55,857 nucleotides of DNA from Pseudobutyrivibrio sp. (GCF_015057185.1 NZ_SVEV01000025.1:1-55857); one strand, 5' to 3'; numbered from the stretch's first letter, positions 47,259-55,857 are shown. Notes: generated by a model from the sequence alone, not told the origin. Translations and numbers: made by a program.

Positions 47259-48056
47259 TTATTTAGAAAGGATTTCAGTATCATTAGTAAACTCTGTACC
47301 AGATACTTCTTCAAATTTATGCAACAGGTCCTCGATAGAAAGTTGCTTCTTTTCTTCTCCACTAATATTAAGAATAACTCTACCTTCATTCATCATAATA
47401 AGTCTATTGCCGTACTTGATTGCATCACGCATATTGTGAGTTACCATCATTGCAGTTAGATTATTCTCTTTAATTAGCATGTCTGTGATTTCCAAAACCT
47501 TCGAAGCAGTTTTAGGATCCAAAGCCGCTGTATGTTCGTCTAAAAGTAATACCTTTGGCTTTTGAATTGTTGCCATCAAAAGTGTTAACGCTTGACGCTG
47601 TCCACCTGAAAGCAAGCCAACCTTTGCTGTTAGTCTATCTTCTAGACCTAAATCTAGCTGTTTGAGCATTTCATGATATTTTTCACGTTCTGATGAGGTA
47701 ACACCCCACTTTAATCCTCTAATTTTGCCACGACGCGCTGCCAATGCCATGTTCTCATCAATCTGCATATTTGCAGCGGTACCTGTCATTGGATCCTGAA
47801 ATACTCGGCCTAAGTATTTAGCTCTTTTATGTTCTGGTAATCCAGTAACATCAACACCGTCAATTGTAATTGTTCCTCGATCCACTGGCCATACACCAGC
47901 TACAGCGTTAAGAAATGTGGACTTACCTGCTCCATTTCCTCCGATAACTGTGCAGAATTCTCCTTCCTCTAGGTAAAGAGAAGCACCTGCTAAAGCAACC
48001 TTTTCATTAATTGTGCCAGGGTTGAAGGTCTTTTTCAAATTGTTAGCACTAAGCAT
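47259..48056 (-). CDS. ABC transporter ATP-binding protein (TrpZ type)
   Basis: 265 aa. Walker A GGNGAGKST, signature LLSGGQRQALTLLM, Walker B VLLLDEHTAALDPKT and H-loop MMVTHNMRDA. The EHTAALDP variant is typical of ATPases paired with TrpX/PF04392 binding proteins. It overlaps the permease gene by eight bases. GGAGG before ATG. Confidence 0.92.
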   Translation of the reverse strand: MLSANNLKKTFNPGTINEKVALAGASLYLEEGEFCTVIGGNGAGKSTFLNAVAGVWPVDRGTITIDGVDVTGLPEHKRAKYLGRVFQDPMTGTAANMQIDENMALAARRGKIRGLKWGVTSSEREKYHEMLKQLDLGLEDRLTAKVGLLSGGQRQALTLLMATIQKPKVLLLDEHTAALDPKTASKVLEITDMLIKENNLTAMMVTHNMRDAIKYGNRLIMMNEGRVILNISGEEKKQLSIEDLLHKFEEVSGTEFTNDTEILSK

Positions 48057-48975
48057 GTCTTCTACCTCCTTCTCTAGCAGCTTTTCTAAATGAGCTATTT
48101 GCCTTTCCTTTTAAGTATGGTACCGCAAGGAATATAGCAACTATCAATGCTGTAAACAATTTCAAATCGTTAGTATTTAGCTTCAGCTTCAAAACTAAAT
48201 CCATGAAGATGTAATATAGCACTCCGCCAAGTACAACAAATACTAATAATATGGCAAAATTTATCTTTTTTCTAAAAATAACATTGCAGATAACTTCACC
48301 TATGATAATGGCTGCCAAACCGATAACAATAGCGCCACGTCCATTATTAACATTTGCTTGGCCATTAAACTGCGCATATAAAGCACCTGCAAAGGCAACT
48401 AATGCATTTGATATCACAAGACCTATAGTCTTCATAATATTTATATTAATTCCCTGTGCCTTTGCCATGGCTGGATTTGTTCCTGTTGCTCTAAGAGCAG
48501 AACCCATTTCTGTTCCAAAAAATGCATACATAACAGCTATAATAGCAACAGCAATAATAGCTACAGTAATCAGCGCATCATTCTGATATCTCAGAGAAAC
48601 TGCCAAATCATATTTATCAACTGAAATTGGAACACTAGATTGAGCATTTGAAATTCGAAGATTTATTGAATATAAAGCTAACTGCGTTAAAATTCCGGCC
48701 AAAATATCAGGAATACCAAAGGTAGTATGAAGTACTCCAGTGATTAGTCCCGCTGCAGCACCTGCTATAAAAGCTAATACAAGGGCTAAAACCCAAGATT
48801 TTCCAGATAATATTACCATTGCCGCAACAATTCCTCCTGTGGAGAATGAACCGTCAACAGACAAGTCGGCGAAATTTAATAATTTAAATGTTATATATAC
48901 TCCTAGGGCCATTATACCGTATATAATTCCCTGTGCTAGAGTACCAGGTAACCCTGCTATTATTGTTTCTATCAT
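48049..48975 (-). CDS. ABC transporter permease (TrpY type)
   Basis: 308 aa with about nine hydrophobic segments. Branched-chain/ribose-type permease with IYGIMALGVYITFKLLNFADLSVDGS and the EMGSALRATGTNPAMAKAQGIN loop. Works with the neighbouring ATPase and lipoprotein. Confidence 0.92.
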   Translation of the reverse strand: MIETIIAGLPGTLAQGIIYGIMALGVYITFKLLNFADLSVDGSFSTGGIVAAMVILSGKSWVLALVLAFIAGAAAGLITGVLHTTFGIPDILAGILTQLALYSINLRISNAQSSVPISVDKYDLAVSLRYQNDALITVAIIAVAIIAVMYAFFGTEMGSALRATGTNPAMAKAQGININIMKTIGLVISNALVAFAGALYAQFNGQANVNNGRGAIVIGLAAIIIGEVICNVIFRKKINFAILLVFVVLGGVLYYIFMDLVLKLKLNTNDLKLFTALIVAIFLAVPYLKGKANSSFRKAAREGGRRHA

Positions 48976-48993
48976 AATCTAAAACTCCAAAGA

Positions 48994-49015
48994 GCAAGGT
49001 CTAAAAAGACCTTGC
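48994..49015 (-). terminator. Hairpin between binding protein and permease genes
   Basis: 9-bp stem GCAAGGTCT/AGACCTTGC with no T run after it. Better read as an mRNA-stabilising or attenuating hairpin that keeps binding protein in excess. Confidence 0.6.
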
Positions 49016-49046
49016 CCACATCCTTACTAAATATTTTGAATATCTT

Positions 49047-50075
49047 TTATTCTTCCATCTCAATTGCTGTATAGTCATCTGGAAGTGTAATTCCAAGCTG
49101 CTCAGCGATTACTGGATTATATTCCTTTGTAAATTCTGTAGCATAATTAATCTCTGTAGTTGCAGGATCTGCACCATTTACAAGAATATCGTAAGCCATA
49201 AGGCCTGCTTCATAACCGATGTCATAGTATGAAATTGAAAGTGTAGCGATTCCACAGCCCTTGCAGATTCCTTCTTCACCAGCCACAATTGGAACACCTG
49301 CTGTTAAAGCAATATTATTTATTGTTTCAGCACAATCTGCTGCTACGTTATCTGTTGGAACATATAAAACATCACTAGAGCTACATGCTGTCTGTACTAC
49401 TGTGGATACATCTGCTGAATCTGCAAATGTATAAGGTGTTACGTTGTAGCCATACTCCTGTAAGTATTTTGTGATTTGGTTTGCCTGATAAATTGAGTTA
49501 TCTTCTCCAGAACAGTAGATGATACCTACTTCCTTAGCATCTGGGAAAAGCTCATTTAACATTTCTGCCTGGCCATCTAATGGAGCCAAATCTGAAGTTC
49601 CAGTTACATTAATACCTGTTGAACCAGACCAATCATCAATGTCCAATGCTGTAGCATAGTCAGTAATAGATGTTGCAACAATAGGAATGCTATTAGTAGC
49701 TGTCTGACTAGCCTGCAAAGCTGGTGTAGCATTTGCCATAATTAAATCAACATTGTCTGTTACAAATGCATTTGCAATAATTGAGCAGTTAGAAATCTCG
49801 CCAGAAGCATTCTGTACCTCAATGTTTACTTTATCCCCAAGCTTTTCAGTTAATGCATCCTGAAATCCTTCTGTAGCCGCGTCTAATGCTGGATGCTGTA
49901 CCAACTGTAAAACTCCCACATTATATGTCTGATCACCAGAATCTGATGACTGTTGTGCATCAGTCGTTTGCTCAGTCTCTGACTGTTCAGCTTTTTCTTT
50001 TGCAGCATTTGTTCCACATGCTACCATATTAAAAGCCAAAACAGATGCAGTAACAAATCCAAGAATTTTCTTCAT
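49047..50075 (-). CDS. ABC transporter substrate-binding lipoprotein (TrpX/PF04392 type)
   Basis: 342 aa from ATG at 50075, with AGGAGGAG upstream. Lipoprotein signal ending in NMVAC (Cys about residue 19), a Glu/Gln/Ser-rich linker, then the two-lobed domain (YNVGVLQLVQHPALDAATEGF; VGIIYCSGEDNSIYQANQ; VPIVAGEEGICKGCGIATLSI). Related systems in Streptococcus import tryptophan precursors or tryptophan; substrate here is not proven. Confidence 0.92.
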   Translation of the reverse strand: MKKILGFVTASVLAFNMVACGTNAAKEKAEQSETEQTTDAQQSSDSGDQTYNVGVLQLVQHPALDAATEGFQDALTEKLGDKVNIEVQNASGEISNCSIIANAFVTDNVDLIMANATPALQASQTATNSIPIVATSITDYATALDIDDWSGSTGINVTGTSDLAPLDGQAEMLNELFPDAKEVGIIYCSGEDNSIYQANQITKYLQEYGYNVTPYTFADSADVSTVVQTACSSSDVLYVPTDNVAADCAETINNIALTAGVPIVAGEEGICKGCGIATLSISYYDIGYEAGLMAYDILVNGADPATTEINYATEFTKEYNPVIAEQLGITLPDDYTAIEMEE

Positions 50076-50109
50076 ATGTCTTCTCCTCCTATATTTACTT
50101 ATGTTGGAT

Positions 50110-50138
50110 ACTTTAGCACTTTTAATGACTAAAGTCAA
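50110..50138 (-). promoter_or_regulatory. Promoter of the ABC operon with embedded inverted repeat
   Basis: Minus-strand TTGACT (50133-50138), 17 bp, TAAAGT (50110-50115). ACTTTAG (50129-50135) and CTAAAGT (50110-50116) are 7-bp inverted arms within it, a possible repressor site. Confidence 0.62.
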
Positions 50139-50181
50139 TTTGCAAATTTTAAATTTAATTTTTGTTTATTTCCTTCAATTT

Positions 50182-50211
50182 AAAAAAGCCTGTAGCATAA
50201 TCGCTACAGGC
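50182..50211 (-). terminator. Terminator of the SDR gene
   Basis: Stem GCCTGTAGC/GCTACAGGC (50188-50196, 50203-50211) with six minus-strand T. Confidence 0.94.
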
Positions 50212-50218
50212 CAGTTAA

Positions 50219-50998
50219 TTACATTGCAGTATATCCGCCATCTACTGGCAATATTACTCCATTTACATATGTACTGCATGGAGACGCCAAGAAAATTGCT
50301 GCTGTATCAAGCTCTCCCTCTTTTCCATATCTATTCAATGGAATCATTGTTTTAGCATATTGCTGGAAGAATTCAGTATCAAGGGTTTCCTTTGTCAAAG
50401 GAGTTTCAAAATATCCCGGACAAATAGCATTTACCGTAATGCCCTTGTTTCCCCATTCAGATGCTAATGCACGTGTAAGATTAACCACGCCACCCTTTGC
50501 AGCATGGTATGCGGCTGCTGGAGCAATATTGTTTCCTACAAGGCCATACATTGATGCAATATTAATTATTCTTCCATATCCAGCAGAAATCATTGCCTTT
50601 TTCGCTACTGCTCGAGCCATTTTAAAACTACCTGTTAAATCTATAGCTATTTCTCCTTCAAATTGAGAATCTTCCATATTTTCAGCAGATGTTGCACCTG
50701 ATCCTGTTCCTGCGTTATTAATCAAAATATCTATTCTGCCAAACTCTTCTAATATCTTATCAACAGTTTCATTTACCTTTGAAGTATCAGTAATATCGCA
50801 AGGAATACCAATAGCTTTCACGCCATATGTTTCTGCTATTTCCTTTGCTACCTCATCAATCAAATTCTGTCTTCTTGCAACTGCCACAATATTGCAGCCC
50901 TGTGAAGCCAATGCCTTTGCCATTTGAACTCCAAGTCCAGATGAACATCCAGTAACCAACGCTACATGGTTTGATAAATCAAAATACTTTTTTAACAT
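50219..50998 (-). CDS. Short-chain dehydrogenase/reductase
   Basis: 259 aa classical SDR: TGCSSGLG cofactor loop, NNAGTGSG, catalytic Ser in NIASMYG, Tyr/Lys in YHAAKGG and C-terminal VDGGYTAM. Closest in style to gluconate 5-dehydrogenase/3-oxoacyl reductase types; substrate unknown. Single-gene unit with a cre-like box upstream, which would fit sugar-acid metabolism. Confidence 0.9.
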   Translation of the reverse strand: MLKKYFDLSNHVALVTGCSSGLGVQMAKALASQGCNIVAVARRQNLIDEVAKEIAETYGVKAIGIPCDITDTSKVNETVDKILEEFGRIDILINNAGTGSGATSAENMEDSQFEGEIAIDLTGSFKMARAVAKKAMISAGYGRIINIASMYGLVGNNIAPAAAYHAAKGGVVNLTRALASEWGNKGITVNAICPGYFETPLTKETLDTEFFQQYAKTMIPLNRYGKEGELDTAAIFLASPCSTYVNGVILPVDGGYTAM

Positions 50999-51073
50999 TT
51001 TTCTTCCTCCTAAAAATTTCTTTCTTTAAATTTTTAAAACTTAAGAGGTATTGTATAGTATATTTGATATTTG

Positions 51074-51087
51074 TGTAAGCGTTTTTC
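51074..51087. promoter_or_regulatory. Candidate cre (CcpA) site before the SDR gene
   Basis: TGTAAGCGTTTTTC matches the cre pattern TGWAANCGNTNWCA at 12 of 14 positions. Confidence 0.35.
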
Positions 51088-51125
51088 TATAGATTTAATA
51101 TTTATTTAATACTTTTCTGAATATT

Positions 51126-51179
51126 GTTTGTTAATTAACAAACCATTTTATTAAGACTTTTAAATCCTAATAAAATGGT
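51126..51179 (-). terminator. Terminator region of the MATE gene
   Basis: 12-bp stem ACCATTTTATTA/TAATAAAATGGT (51142-51153, 51168-51179), then minus TTTGTTAATT, which overlaps a perfect 18-bp palindrome (51126-51143). 50999-51187 holds no gene. Confidence 0.65.
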
Positions 51180-51187
51180 CCGATGAT

Positions 51188-52552
51188 TTATATATAATGA
51201 CAGTTCTCGCTGCAAAATCTTTTTTCTAATTTATGACAACATGAATAAAAACCTGGGACTAAGAATATTACAGCAAATAGCCAAGCAACTGGGCTAGCCC
51301 ATACTGCGCCTTCATAACCAATTATTGGAACCAATACAAATGCAACCAAGATTCTGGCTATCATTTCCATTACTCCTGAATAAATTGCAAATCCAGAAAA
51401 CCCCATTCCTTGAATAGCAAATCTAAAAATGTTAACTGCCGCTAATAATGTATAGGTCAAAGCATTAACAATCAATAATAGCATTGCCTGTTCAATTACA
51501 ACTGGTGTATCAGTGAACATTCTAAGAAGAATTCTTCCAACAAAGAATAAAACTATTAAACTAATAACCGCATAAATTGTTCCTAATAGCTGTGCTGTCC
51601 ATATGCCCTTTTTTACTCTAGGTATATCCTTTGCTCCTACATTCTGACCAGCATATGTAGCCATGGTTCCGCCTAAGGCATCAAATGGGCACACAACAAA
51701 TTGTGAGAGCTTACCACCGGCTGTCATTGAAGCTACTGCAACTGTTCCAAGGCCATTTACCGCAGTCTGAAGAACAACAGACCCAATGGCCGTAATTGAA
51801 TACTGTAATCCAAATGGAATACCCATAAACATAAGGACTTGGGTATGATGCTTGCCTAAAACCAAATCGCCTTTACTAAGTTTTAGTATAGGAAACTTTT
51901 TAATCATGTAAATGACACAGCTAGCTCCTGCAATAAACTGCGAAATAACTGTAGCTAATGCTGGACCTTCAACATTCATTTTAAATACCAATATAAAAAC
52001 GATATCTAGTACAACATTTATTCCTGCCGCCAAAATCAAAAAATAGGTAGGTGTTGTACTATCTCCCAATGAACGAATGATGCCTGCCGTAAGATTATAG
52101 AGAAATGTAACAGGAATACCTAGAAAGATTATCTCAATGTATATATATGCTAAATCTATAATCTCTTCTGGTGTTCTCATCAACGAAAGAATCTGATAGC
52201 AAAAAATACAAACTACAGTAGTAATTGCCACTGATAATATAGCTGATAATACAATAGAATTACCTACAAATTTCCTCATTGAACTATAGGACTCCGCCCC
52301 AAAACGCTGGGCAACAGGTATAGCAAAGCCCGAGCAAATGCCTATACAAAATCCATTAATCAAAAAATTAATTGAGCCAGTAGATCCAACAGCAGCAAGA
52401 GCATTATCTCCCAGTGTTTGACCAACTATAATAGTATCAACAAGATTATATAATTGCTGAAACAGCAATCCAAACAACATCGGAATTGAAAAATTAAGGA
52501 TTAATGTAAGAGGTCGTCCCTCAGTCATTTTTGTAATCTTAGTCTTCCCCAT
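51188..52552 (-). CDS. MATE family efflux transporter
   Basis: 454 aa with twelve membrane segments. PMLFGLLFQQLYNLVDTIIVGQ at the start and the repeated half around IPFGLQYSITAIGS mark the NorM/DinF-like family, exporting cationic drugs or metabolites with Na+ or H+. Substrate unknown. GAGGTTGAT precedes the ATG. Confidence 0.94.
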   Translation of the reverse strand: MGKTKITKMTEGRPLTLILNFSIPMLFGLLFQQLYNLVDTIIVGQTLGDNALAAVGSTGSINFLINGFCIGICSGFAIPVAQRFGAESYSSMRKFVGNSIVLSAILSVAITTVVCIFCYQILSLMRTPEEIIDLAYIYIEIIFLGIPVTFLYNLTAGIIRSLGDSTTPTYFLILAAGINVVLDIVFILVFKMNVEGPALATVISQFIAGASCVIYMIKKFPILKLSKGDLVLGKHHTQVLMFMGIPFGLQYSITAIGSVVLQTAVNGLGTVAVASMTAGGKLSQFVVCPFDALGGTMATYAGQNVGAKDIPRVKKGIWTAQLLGTIYAVISLIVLFFVGRILLRMFTDTPVVIEQAMLLLIVNALTYTLLAAVNIFRFAIQGMGFSGFAIYSGVMEMIARILVAFVLVPIIGYEGAVWASPVAWLFAVIFLVPGFYSCCHKLEKRFCSENCHYI

Positions 52553-52650
52553 ATCAACCTCACAGTAAAATTATAATTATATTGTCATACTACATCATTT
52601 TAGAAAATACTTAAATAATAAATATTTTTTTAAATAAAAATTTTGTGTAT

Positions 52651-52679
52651 AAAAAAAACCAGGACTAAACGTCCTGGTT
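52651..52679 (-). terminator. Terminator of the alpha ribosomal operon
   Basis: Stem AACCAGGAC/GTCCTGGTT (52657-52665, 52671-52679) with a T run of eight; follows rplQ. Confidence 0.94.
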
Positions 52680-52693
52680 AAAAGTCAATATAA

Positions 52694-53218
52694 TTATACT
52701 AACTCAAGAACAACTTCCATAGCTGCATCGCCCTTACGTGGTCCGATCTTTACGATACGTGTGTAACCACCCTTGCGATCAACGTACTTTGGAGCGATCT
52801 CATCGAATACAAAGTTAGCCATGTCAACCTTGTGTGTCTCAGACTTCTTTGCACCCTTAGCTGTTGGAGTGTAAAGAACCTGCATCATCTGACGACGAGC
52901 GTGAAGTCTAGAAGCTGAATCCTTCTTGATCTTCTTGTCAACTGTATCGTATACAGTAACCTTCTTGCCATCAACAACTTCCTTTACTCTCTTACCATCT
53001 TTATCTTTACGAGCAACCTTTGCCTGAACTGTAACTTCTTCGAAGTTATCCTTTTCCTTTACACCAAGTGTAATGATGTGCTCAGCAATCTTCTTTACTT
53101 CCTTAGCCTTAGCTTCAGTTGTAACAATCTTTCCGTGATAAAGAAGCTCAGTTACCTGATTTCTTAAAAGCGCTTTTCTCTGTGAAGATGTTCTGCTTAA
53201 TTTTCTGTACTTTGCCAT
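52694..53218 (-). CDS. rplQ: Ribosomal protein bL17
   Basis: 174 aa, longer than the E. coli protein (127 aa). N-terminal YRKLSRTSSQRKALLRNQVTE and C-terminal GGYTRIVKIGPRKGDAAMEVVLEL are standard; the extra length is a lysine-rich insert of about 45 residues (about 57-100: KVARKDKDGKRVKEVVDGKK and on). Last gene of the alpha operon. GGAG before ATG. Confidence 0.96.
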   Translation of the reverse strand: MAKYRKLSRTSSQRKALLRNQVTELLYHGKIVTTEAKAKEVKKIAEHIITLGVKEKDNFEEVTVQAKVARKDKDGKRVKEVVDGKKVTVYDTVDKKIKKDSASRLHARRQMMQVLYTPTAKGAKKSETHKVDMANFVFDEIAPKYVDRKGGYTRIVKIGPRKGDAAMEVVLELV

Positions 53219-53241
53219 TTCTTTTCTCCTTAATAACTGGC

Positions 53242-53324
53242 GTTACAGGTGCTCATCGGTCTTACCCCGTAACTTTGTGATGGAAAGGCATCCGCGAAAA
53301 TGCTCATCGGTCTTATTTTTCACG
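53242..53324 (-). ncRNA. Twin hairpins with identical loops before rplQ
   Basis: Hairpin A: CGTGAAAA/TTTTCGCG (53317-53324, 53293-53300); hairpin B: GTTACGGG/CCTGTAAC (53266-53273, 53242-53249). Both have 8 bp and a 16-nt loop with TAAGACCGATGAGCA, preceded by A in one and G in the other. Each stem has one G-U pair that would be A-C on the other strand, so the mRNA strand is the folded one. Confidence 0.75.
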
Positions 53325-53353
53325 TATTATTTCCTGTTACTTATAAAAACGAT

Positions 53354-54313
53354 TTAGTCCTCAATCATTCTGAGTGAAAGACCAAGCTCGCTAAGCTTCT
53401 GTTCTACTTCTTCCATAGACTTGCGACCAAGGTTACGAACCTTCATCATGTCATCAGGTGACTTGTCGCAAAGTTCTGCTACTGTATTGATACCAGCTCT
53501 CTTTAAGCAGTTGTATGAACGAACTGAAAGCTCAAGCTCATCAATGCTCATTTCAAGAGTCTTGCCTGTTGTATCATCTGGCTTGTCAGCGATAACGCTA
53601 AGATCCTGAGCAGCCTCTGAAAGATTAACAAATAAATTTAAATGCTCGCTGAGTACCTTAGCAGCCATAGAAACTGCCTCATCAGGACCCATTGTACCAT
53701 TTGTATATACATCAAGTGTAAGCTTGTCATAATCAGTAACCTGACCTACACGAGTGTCCTCAACTGTCATGTTTACACGCTCTACTGGTGTGTAAATTGA
53801 ATCTACCGCAATCTTACCGATTGGTGTATCTGGAGTCTTGTTCTTGTCAGCTGAAACATAGCCACGATTCTTTGTAATTGTAAGCTCCATATAAAGCTTG
53901 CAATCATTGCCACCATTAAGATGTGCAATAACAAGATCTGGATTAATGATCTCGATATCTGAATCTACCTGGATATCAGCAGCTGTTACAACTCCTTCAC
54001 CCTCGAACTCAATATATGCTGTCTTTGGTTCATCAGAGCTACTGTTATTTCTAATAGCAAGCTCTTTGATGTTCATAACAATTTCTGTAACGTCTTCTTT
54101 AACGCCTGGAATAGCACTAAATTCATGAAGAACGCCTTCGATCTTAATCTGGCTAACTGCAGCTCCTGGCAGAGATGAAAGCATAATTCTACGAAGAGAA
54201 TTGCCAAGTGTTATACCATAACCTCTCTCAAGAGGTTCTACAACGAATCTGCCGTATTTTTTGTCCTCAGAAATCTCAGCGATTTCAATGTTTGGGTTTT
54301 CAAAATTTAACAC
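53354..54313 (-). CDS. rpoA: RNA polymerase subunit alpha
   Basis: 319 aa. N-terminal assembly domain ([23 protein letters not shown]...) and C-terminal DNA/activator-binding domain ([33 protein letters not shown]). GTG start at 54313, eight bases after GGAGG. 136 bases of structured leader separate it from rplQ and 156 from rpsD. Confidence 0.97.
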   Translation of the reverse strand: MLNFENPNIEIAEISEDKKYGRFVVEPLERGYGITLGNSLRRIMLSSLPGAAVSQIKIEGVLHEFSAIPGVKEDVTEIVMNIKELAIRNNSSSDEPKTAYIEFEGEGVVTAADIQVDSDIEIINPDLVIAHLNGGNDCKLYMELTITKNRGYVSADKNKTPDTPIGKIAVDSIYTPVERVNMTVEDTRVGQVTDYDKLTLDVYTNGTMGPDEAVSMAAKVLSEHLNLFVNLSEAAQDLSVIADKPDDTTGKTLEMSIDELELSVRSYNCLKRAGINTVAELCDKSPDDMMKVRNLGRKSMEEVEQKLSELGLSLRMIED

Positions 54314-54346
54314 TACATTGCCTCCTTAATATAATGTATTAGACTG

Positions 54347-54373
54347 AAAAAACAGAATATTTAAAATATCCTG
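54347..54373 (-). terminator. Attenuator-like hairpin between rpsD and rpoA
   Basis: CAGGATATTT/AAATATTCTG (54353-54373 overall) followed by six minus-strand T. With the hairpin at 54414-54443 it may reduce read-through to rpoA. Confidence 0.6.
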
Positions 54374-54413
54374 CTTAATTGCTCATTGTCGCATAGTAAA
54401 ATTTTAACAAATC

Positions 54414-54443
54414 GCACTTATACAAGCAAGCTGGTATAAGTGC
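54414..54443 (-). terminator. Hairpin after rpsD
   Basis: 10-bp stem GCACTTATAC/GTATAAGTGC with a 10-base loop; followed by GATTTGTT, a poor T run. Confidence 0.6.
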
Positions 54444-54469
54444 TTTTTGTAAGAATTCACTAAAATTTA

Positions 54470-55063
54470 TTATTTTGAATATAACTCGACGATAAGCATC
54501 TCGTCTACAGGAACATCAATCTGCTCTCTATTAGGAAGCTCCTTAACTGTACCCTTAAGATTCTCAGAATCAACGTCAACCCACTCTGGTGTTGTTCTAC
54601 CAGCTGTTACCTCAACGATATCCTTGAATCTCTGAATGCTCTTTGACTTCTCTCGAACTTCGATAACATCTCCAGCCTTTACAAGGTATGAAGGAATGTT
54701 AACTGACTTACCGTTTACAAGGAACATCTTGTGATCAACAACCTGACGAGCTTCTTTTCTTGTACGAGCAAATCCCATACGGAATACTACGTTATCAAGA
54801 CGGCTCTCAAGAATTGTCATAAGGTTTTCACCTGTCATACCCTTCTGACGGTCAGCCTTCTCATAATAATTACGGAAAGGCTTCTCAAGTACGCCATAGA
54901 TGAACTTAGCCTTCTGCTTCTCCTGAAGCTGAAGTGCGTACTCTGACTTCTTACCTCTTCCTCTATTCTTCTGTCTACGTGACTTTTTATCATATCCTAA
55001 AAATGTAGGATCTAAATCAAGAGATCTACATCTTTTAAGAACTGGTGTCTTATTAACTGCCAT
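54470..55063 (-). CDS. rpsD: Ribosomal protein uS4
   Basis: 197 aa. [23 protein letters not shown] region and the S4 RNA-binding domain ([26 protein letters not shown]). A 16S primary binder and often a translational repressor of its own operon. AGGAGG before ATG. 16 bases from rpsK. Confidence 0.97.
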   Translation of the reverse strand: MAVNKTPVLKRCRSLDLDPTFLGYDKKSRRQKNRGRGKKSEYALQLQEKQKAKFIYGVLEKPFRNYYEKADRQKGMTGENLMTILESRLDNVVFRMGFARTRKEARQVVDHKMFLVNGKSVNIPSYLVKAGDVIEVREKSKSIQRFKDIVEVTAGRTTPEWVDVDSENLKGTVKELPNREQIDVPVDEMLIVELYSK

Positions 55064-55079
55064 TAGATTTTCCTCCTAA

Positions 55080-55472
55080 TTAGACTCTTCTACGCTTTGG
55101 TGGACGACATCCGTTATGTGGAACTGGAGTAACATCCTTGATTGTAAGAACCTGAACGCCGTTTGCATCGATTGCTCTGATTGCAGCCTCACGTCCTGAA
55201 CCTGGTCCCTTTACGAATACATCTACACTCTTTAATCCGTGAATTAATGCAGCCTTAACTGCTGTCTCAGCTGCCATCTGTGCAGCATAAGGAGTAGATT
55301 TCCTTGAACCTCTAAATCCTAGACCACCAGCACTTGCCCATGAAAGAGCATTACCCTGAGCATCTGTAATAGTTACGATTGTATTATTGAAAGATGCCTG
55401 AACATGTACCTGTCCGTGTTCAACGTTTTTCTTTACACGCTTTTTTGTTGTCTTCTTTGCAACTTTAGCCAT
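55080..55472 (-). CDS. rpsK: Ribosomal protein uS11
   Basis: 130 aa. [41 protein letters not shown] and C-terminal [18 protein letters not shown] are diagnostic. Part of the 30S platform. Follows rpsM. Confidence 0.97.
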   Translation of the reverse strand: MAKVAKKTTKKRVKKNVEHGQVHVQASFNNTIVTITDAQGNALSWASAGGLGFRGSRKSTPYAAQMAAETAVKAALIHGLKSVDVFVKGPGSGREAAIRAIDANGVQVLTIKDVTPVPHNGCRPPKRRRV

Positions 55473-55507
55473 AATTAAACTAACCTACTTTCTTTCTATT
55501 GAATAAA

Positions 55508-55857
55508 TTACTTCTTCTTATTTGCTACTGTACGCTTTGGACCCTTACGAGTACGAGCGTTTGTCTTAGTCTTCTGTCCACGAACTGGAAGACCCTTTCT
55601 ATGACGGATTCCTCTATAGCATCCGATTTCCTGAAGTCTCTTAATATCAAGAGCTACTTCTCTTCTAAGATCACCTTCAACAGTTAATGTCTCATCAATA
55701 ACTGTGCTAATCTTCTTAACTTCTTCATCAGTTAAATCCTTGACACGTGTGTTAGGATCAACACCAGCTGCCTCAAGAACCTTGTTTGAGCTTACTCTAC
55801 CAATTCCGTAAATGTAAGTTAAACCAATTTCAATTCTCTTGTCTCTTGGTAAATCTA
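55508..55857 (-). CDS. rpsM: Ribosomal protein uS13, 5' end beyond the window
   Basis: 115 residues are visible from [19 protein letters not shown] to [13 protein letters not shown]; about seven N-terminal residues (usual MARIAGV) lie off the right edge. [21 protein letters not shown] and [15 protein letters not shown] are diagnostic. Head of the 30S subunit. Confidence 0.97.
   Translation of the reverse strand, partial: DLPRDKRIEIGLTYIYGIGRVSSNKVLEAAGVDPNTRVKDLTDEEVKKISTVIDETLTVEGDLRREVALDIKRLQEIGCYRGIRHRKGLPVRGQKTKTNARTRKGPKRTVANKKK

Noticed and set aside
51126-51143. Perfect 18-bp palindrome as an operator
   Set aside because: It lies at a gene 3' end beside a terminator and is simple AT-rich sequence; no promoter is near.
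54313-54323. ATG-TAG start-stop just before rpoA
   Set aside because: The ATG is only two bases after GGAGG, too close to be used; the GTG eight bases after it is well placed.

Overview
The window reads as a chromosomal segment of a low-GC Gram-positive anaerobe of the Lachnospiraceae, most like Butyrivibrio/Pseudobutyrivibrio. This is inferred from protein style and gene neighbourhoods, not from a database search. It is core genome with no mobile elements, phage genes or CRISPR. Fifty-three protein genes (one cut by the right edge) and two tRNA genes are supported. All are on the minus strand except one class A penicillin-binding protein (30958-33546).

Layout. 1-385: three tandem consensus promoters firing left, almost certainly the promoter array of an rRNA operon just outside the window. 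386-7051: threonine aldolase, tRNA-Ser(UGA), then an operon ycxB-tsaE-tsaB-rimI-rnz-(hypothetical)-tsaD-ispD that joins t6A tRNA modification, tRNA 3' processing and isoprenoid synthesis. 7052-7384: a small terminator-bounded transcription unit. 7385-10711: tex and an acyltransferase. 10846-17046: the glycerol operon glpP-glpK-glpF-glpA-like-glpB-like-DUF1667. 17342-19607: ACT regulator, hom, thrH. 19715-25040: prfB (with +1 frameshift), ctp, ftsX, ftsE and a PucR-type regulator. 25726-30842: NlpC/P60 wall hydrolase, trxB, ridA, cvfB, acyl-ACP thioesterase, tRNA-Gln(CUG), yigZ. 33703-38021: type III glutamine synthetase, class II aldolase, lipid kinase, Crh-like HPr. 38061-47039: whiA, rapZ, murB, M18 aminopeptidase, hprK, uvrC, ftsH. 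47259-52552: a TrpXYZ-type ABC transporter, an SDR and a MATE exporter. 52694-55857: rplQ, rpoA, rpsD, rpsK, rpsM, the end of the alpha ribosomal-protein operon.

Functional links. HPr kinase and a Crh-like HPr in one cluster point to catabolite control through Ser-phosphorylated Crh/CcpA. FtsEX with a membrane PDZ protease and a nearby NlpC/P60 hydrolase suggest control of wall cleavage at division. GlpP heads the glycerol operon and probably acts on its leader.

The most interesting signals are non-coding. (1) A family of three ~82-nt structured elements (9567-9647, 20874-20956, 33573-33655), all sense on the minus strand, whose helices differ in sequence but keep base pairing by compensatory changes around a conserved tandem G-A internal loop. 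Two sit just upstream of the ribosome binding sites of tex and prfB, and one is nested inside a terminator stem. (2) Twin hairpins between rpoA and rplQ with 8-bp stems of different sequence and nearly identical 16-nt loops. (3) A promoter-to-terminator unit of ~85 nt at 7181-7300. I do not recognise any of these as a named family. Also notable are a cluster of DnaA-box-like sites in the 685-base gap before the NlpC/P60 gene, and loss of the PTS phosphorylation histidines in both the HPr-like protein and glycerol kinase.
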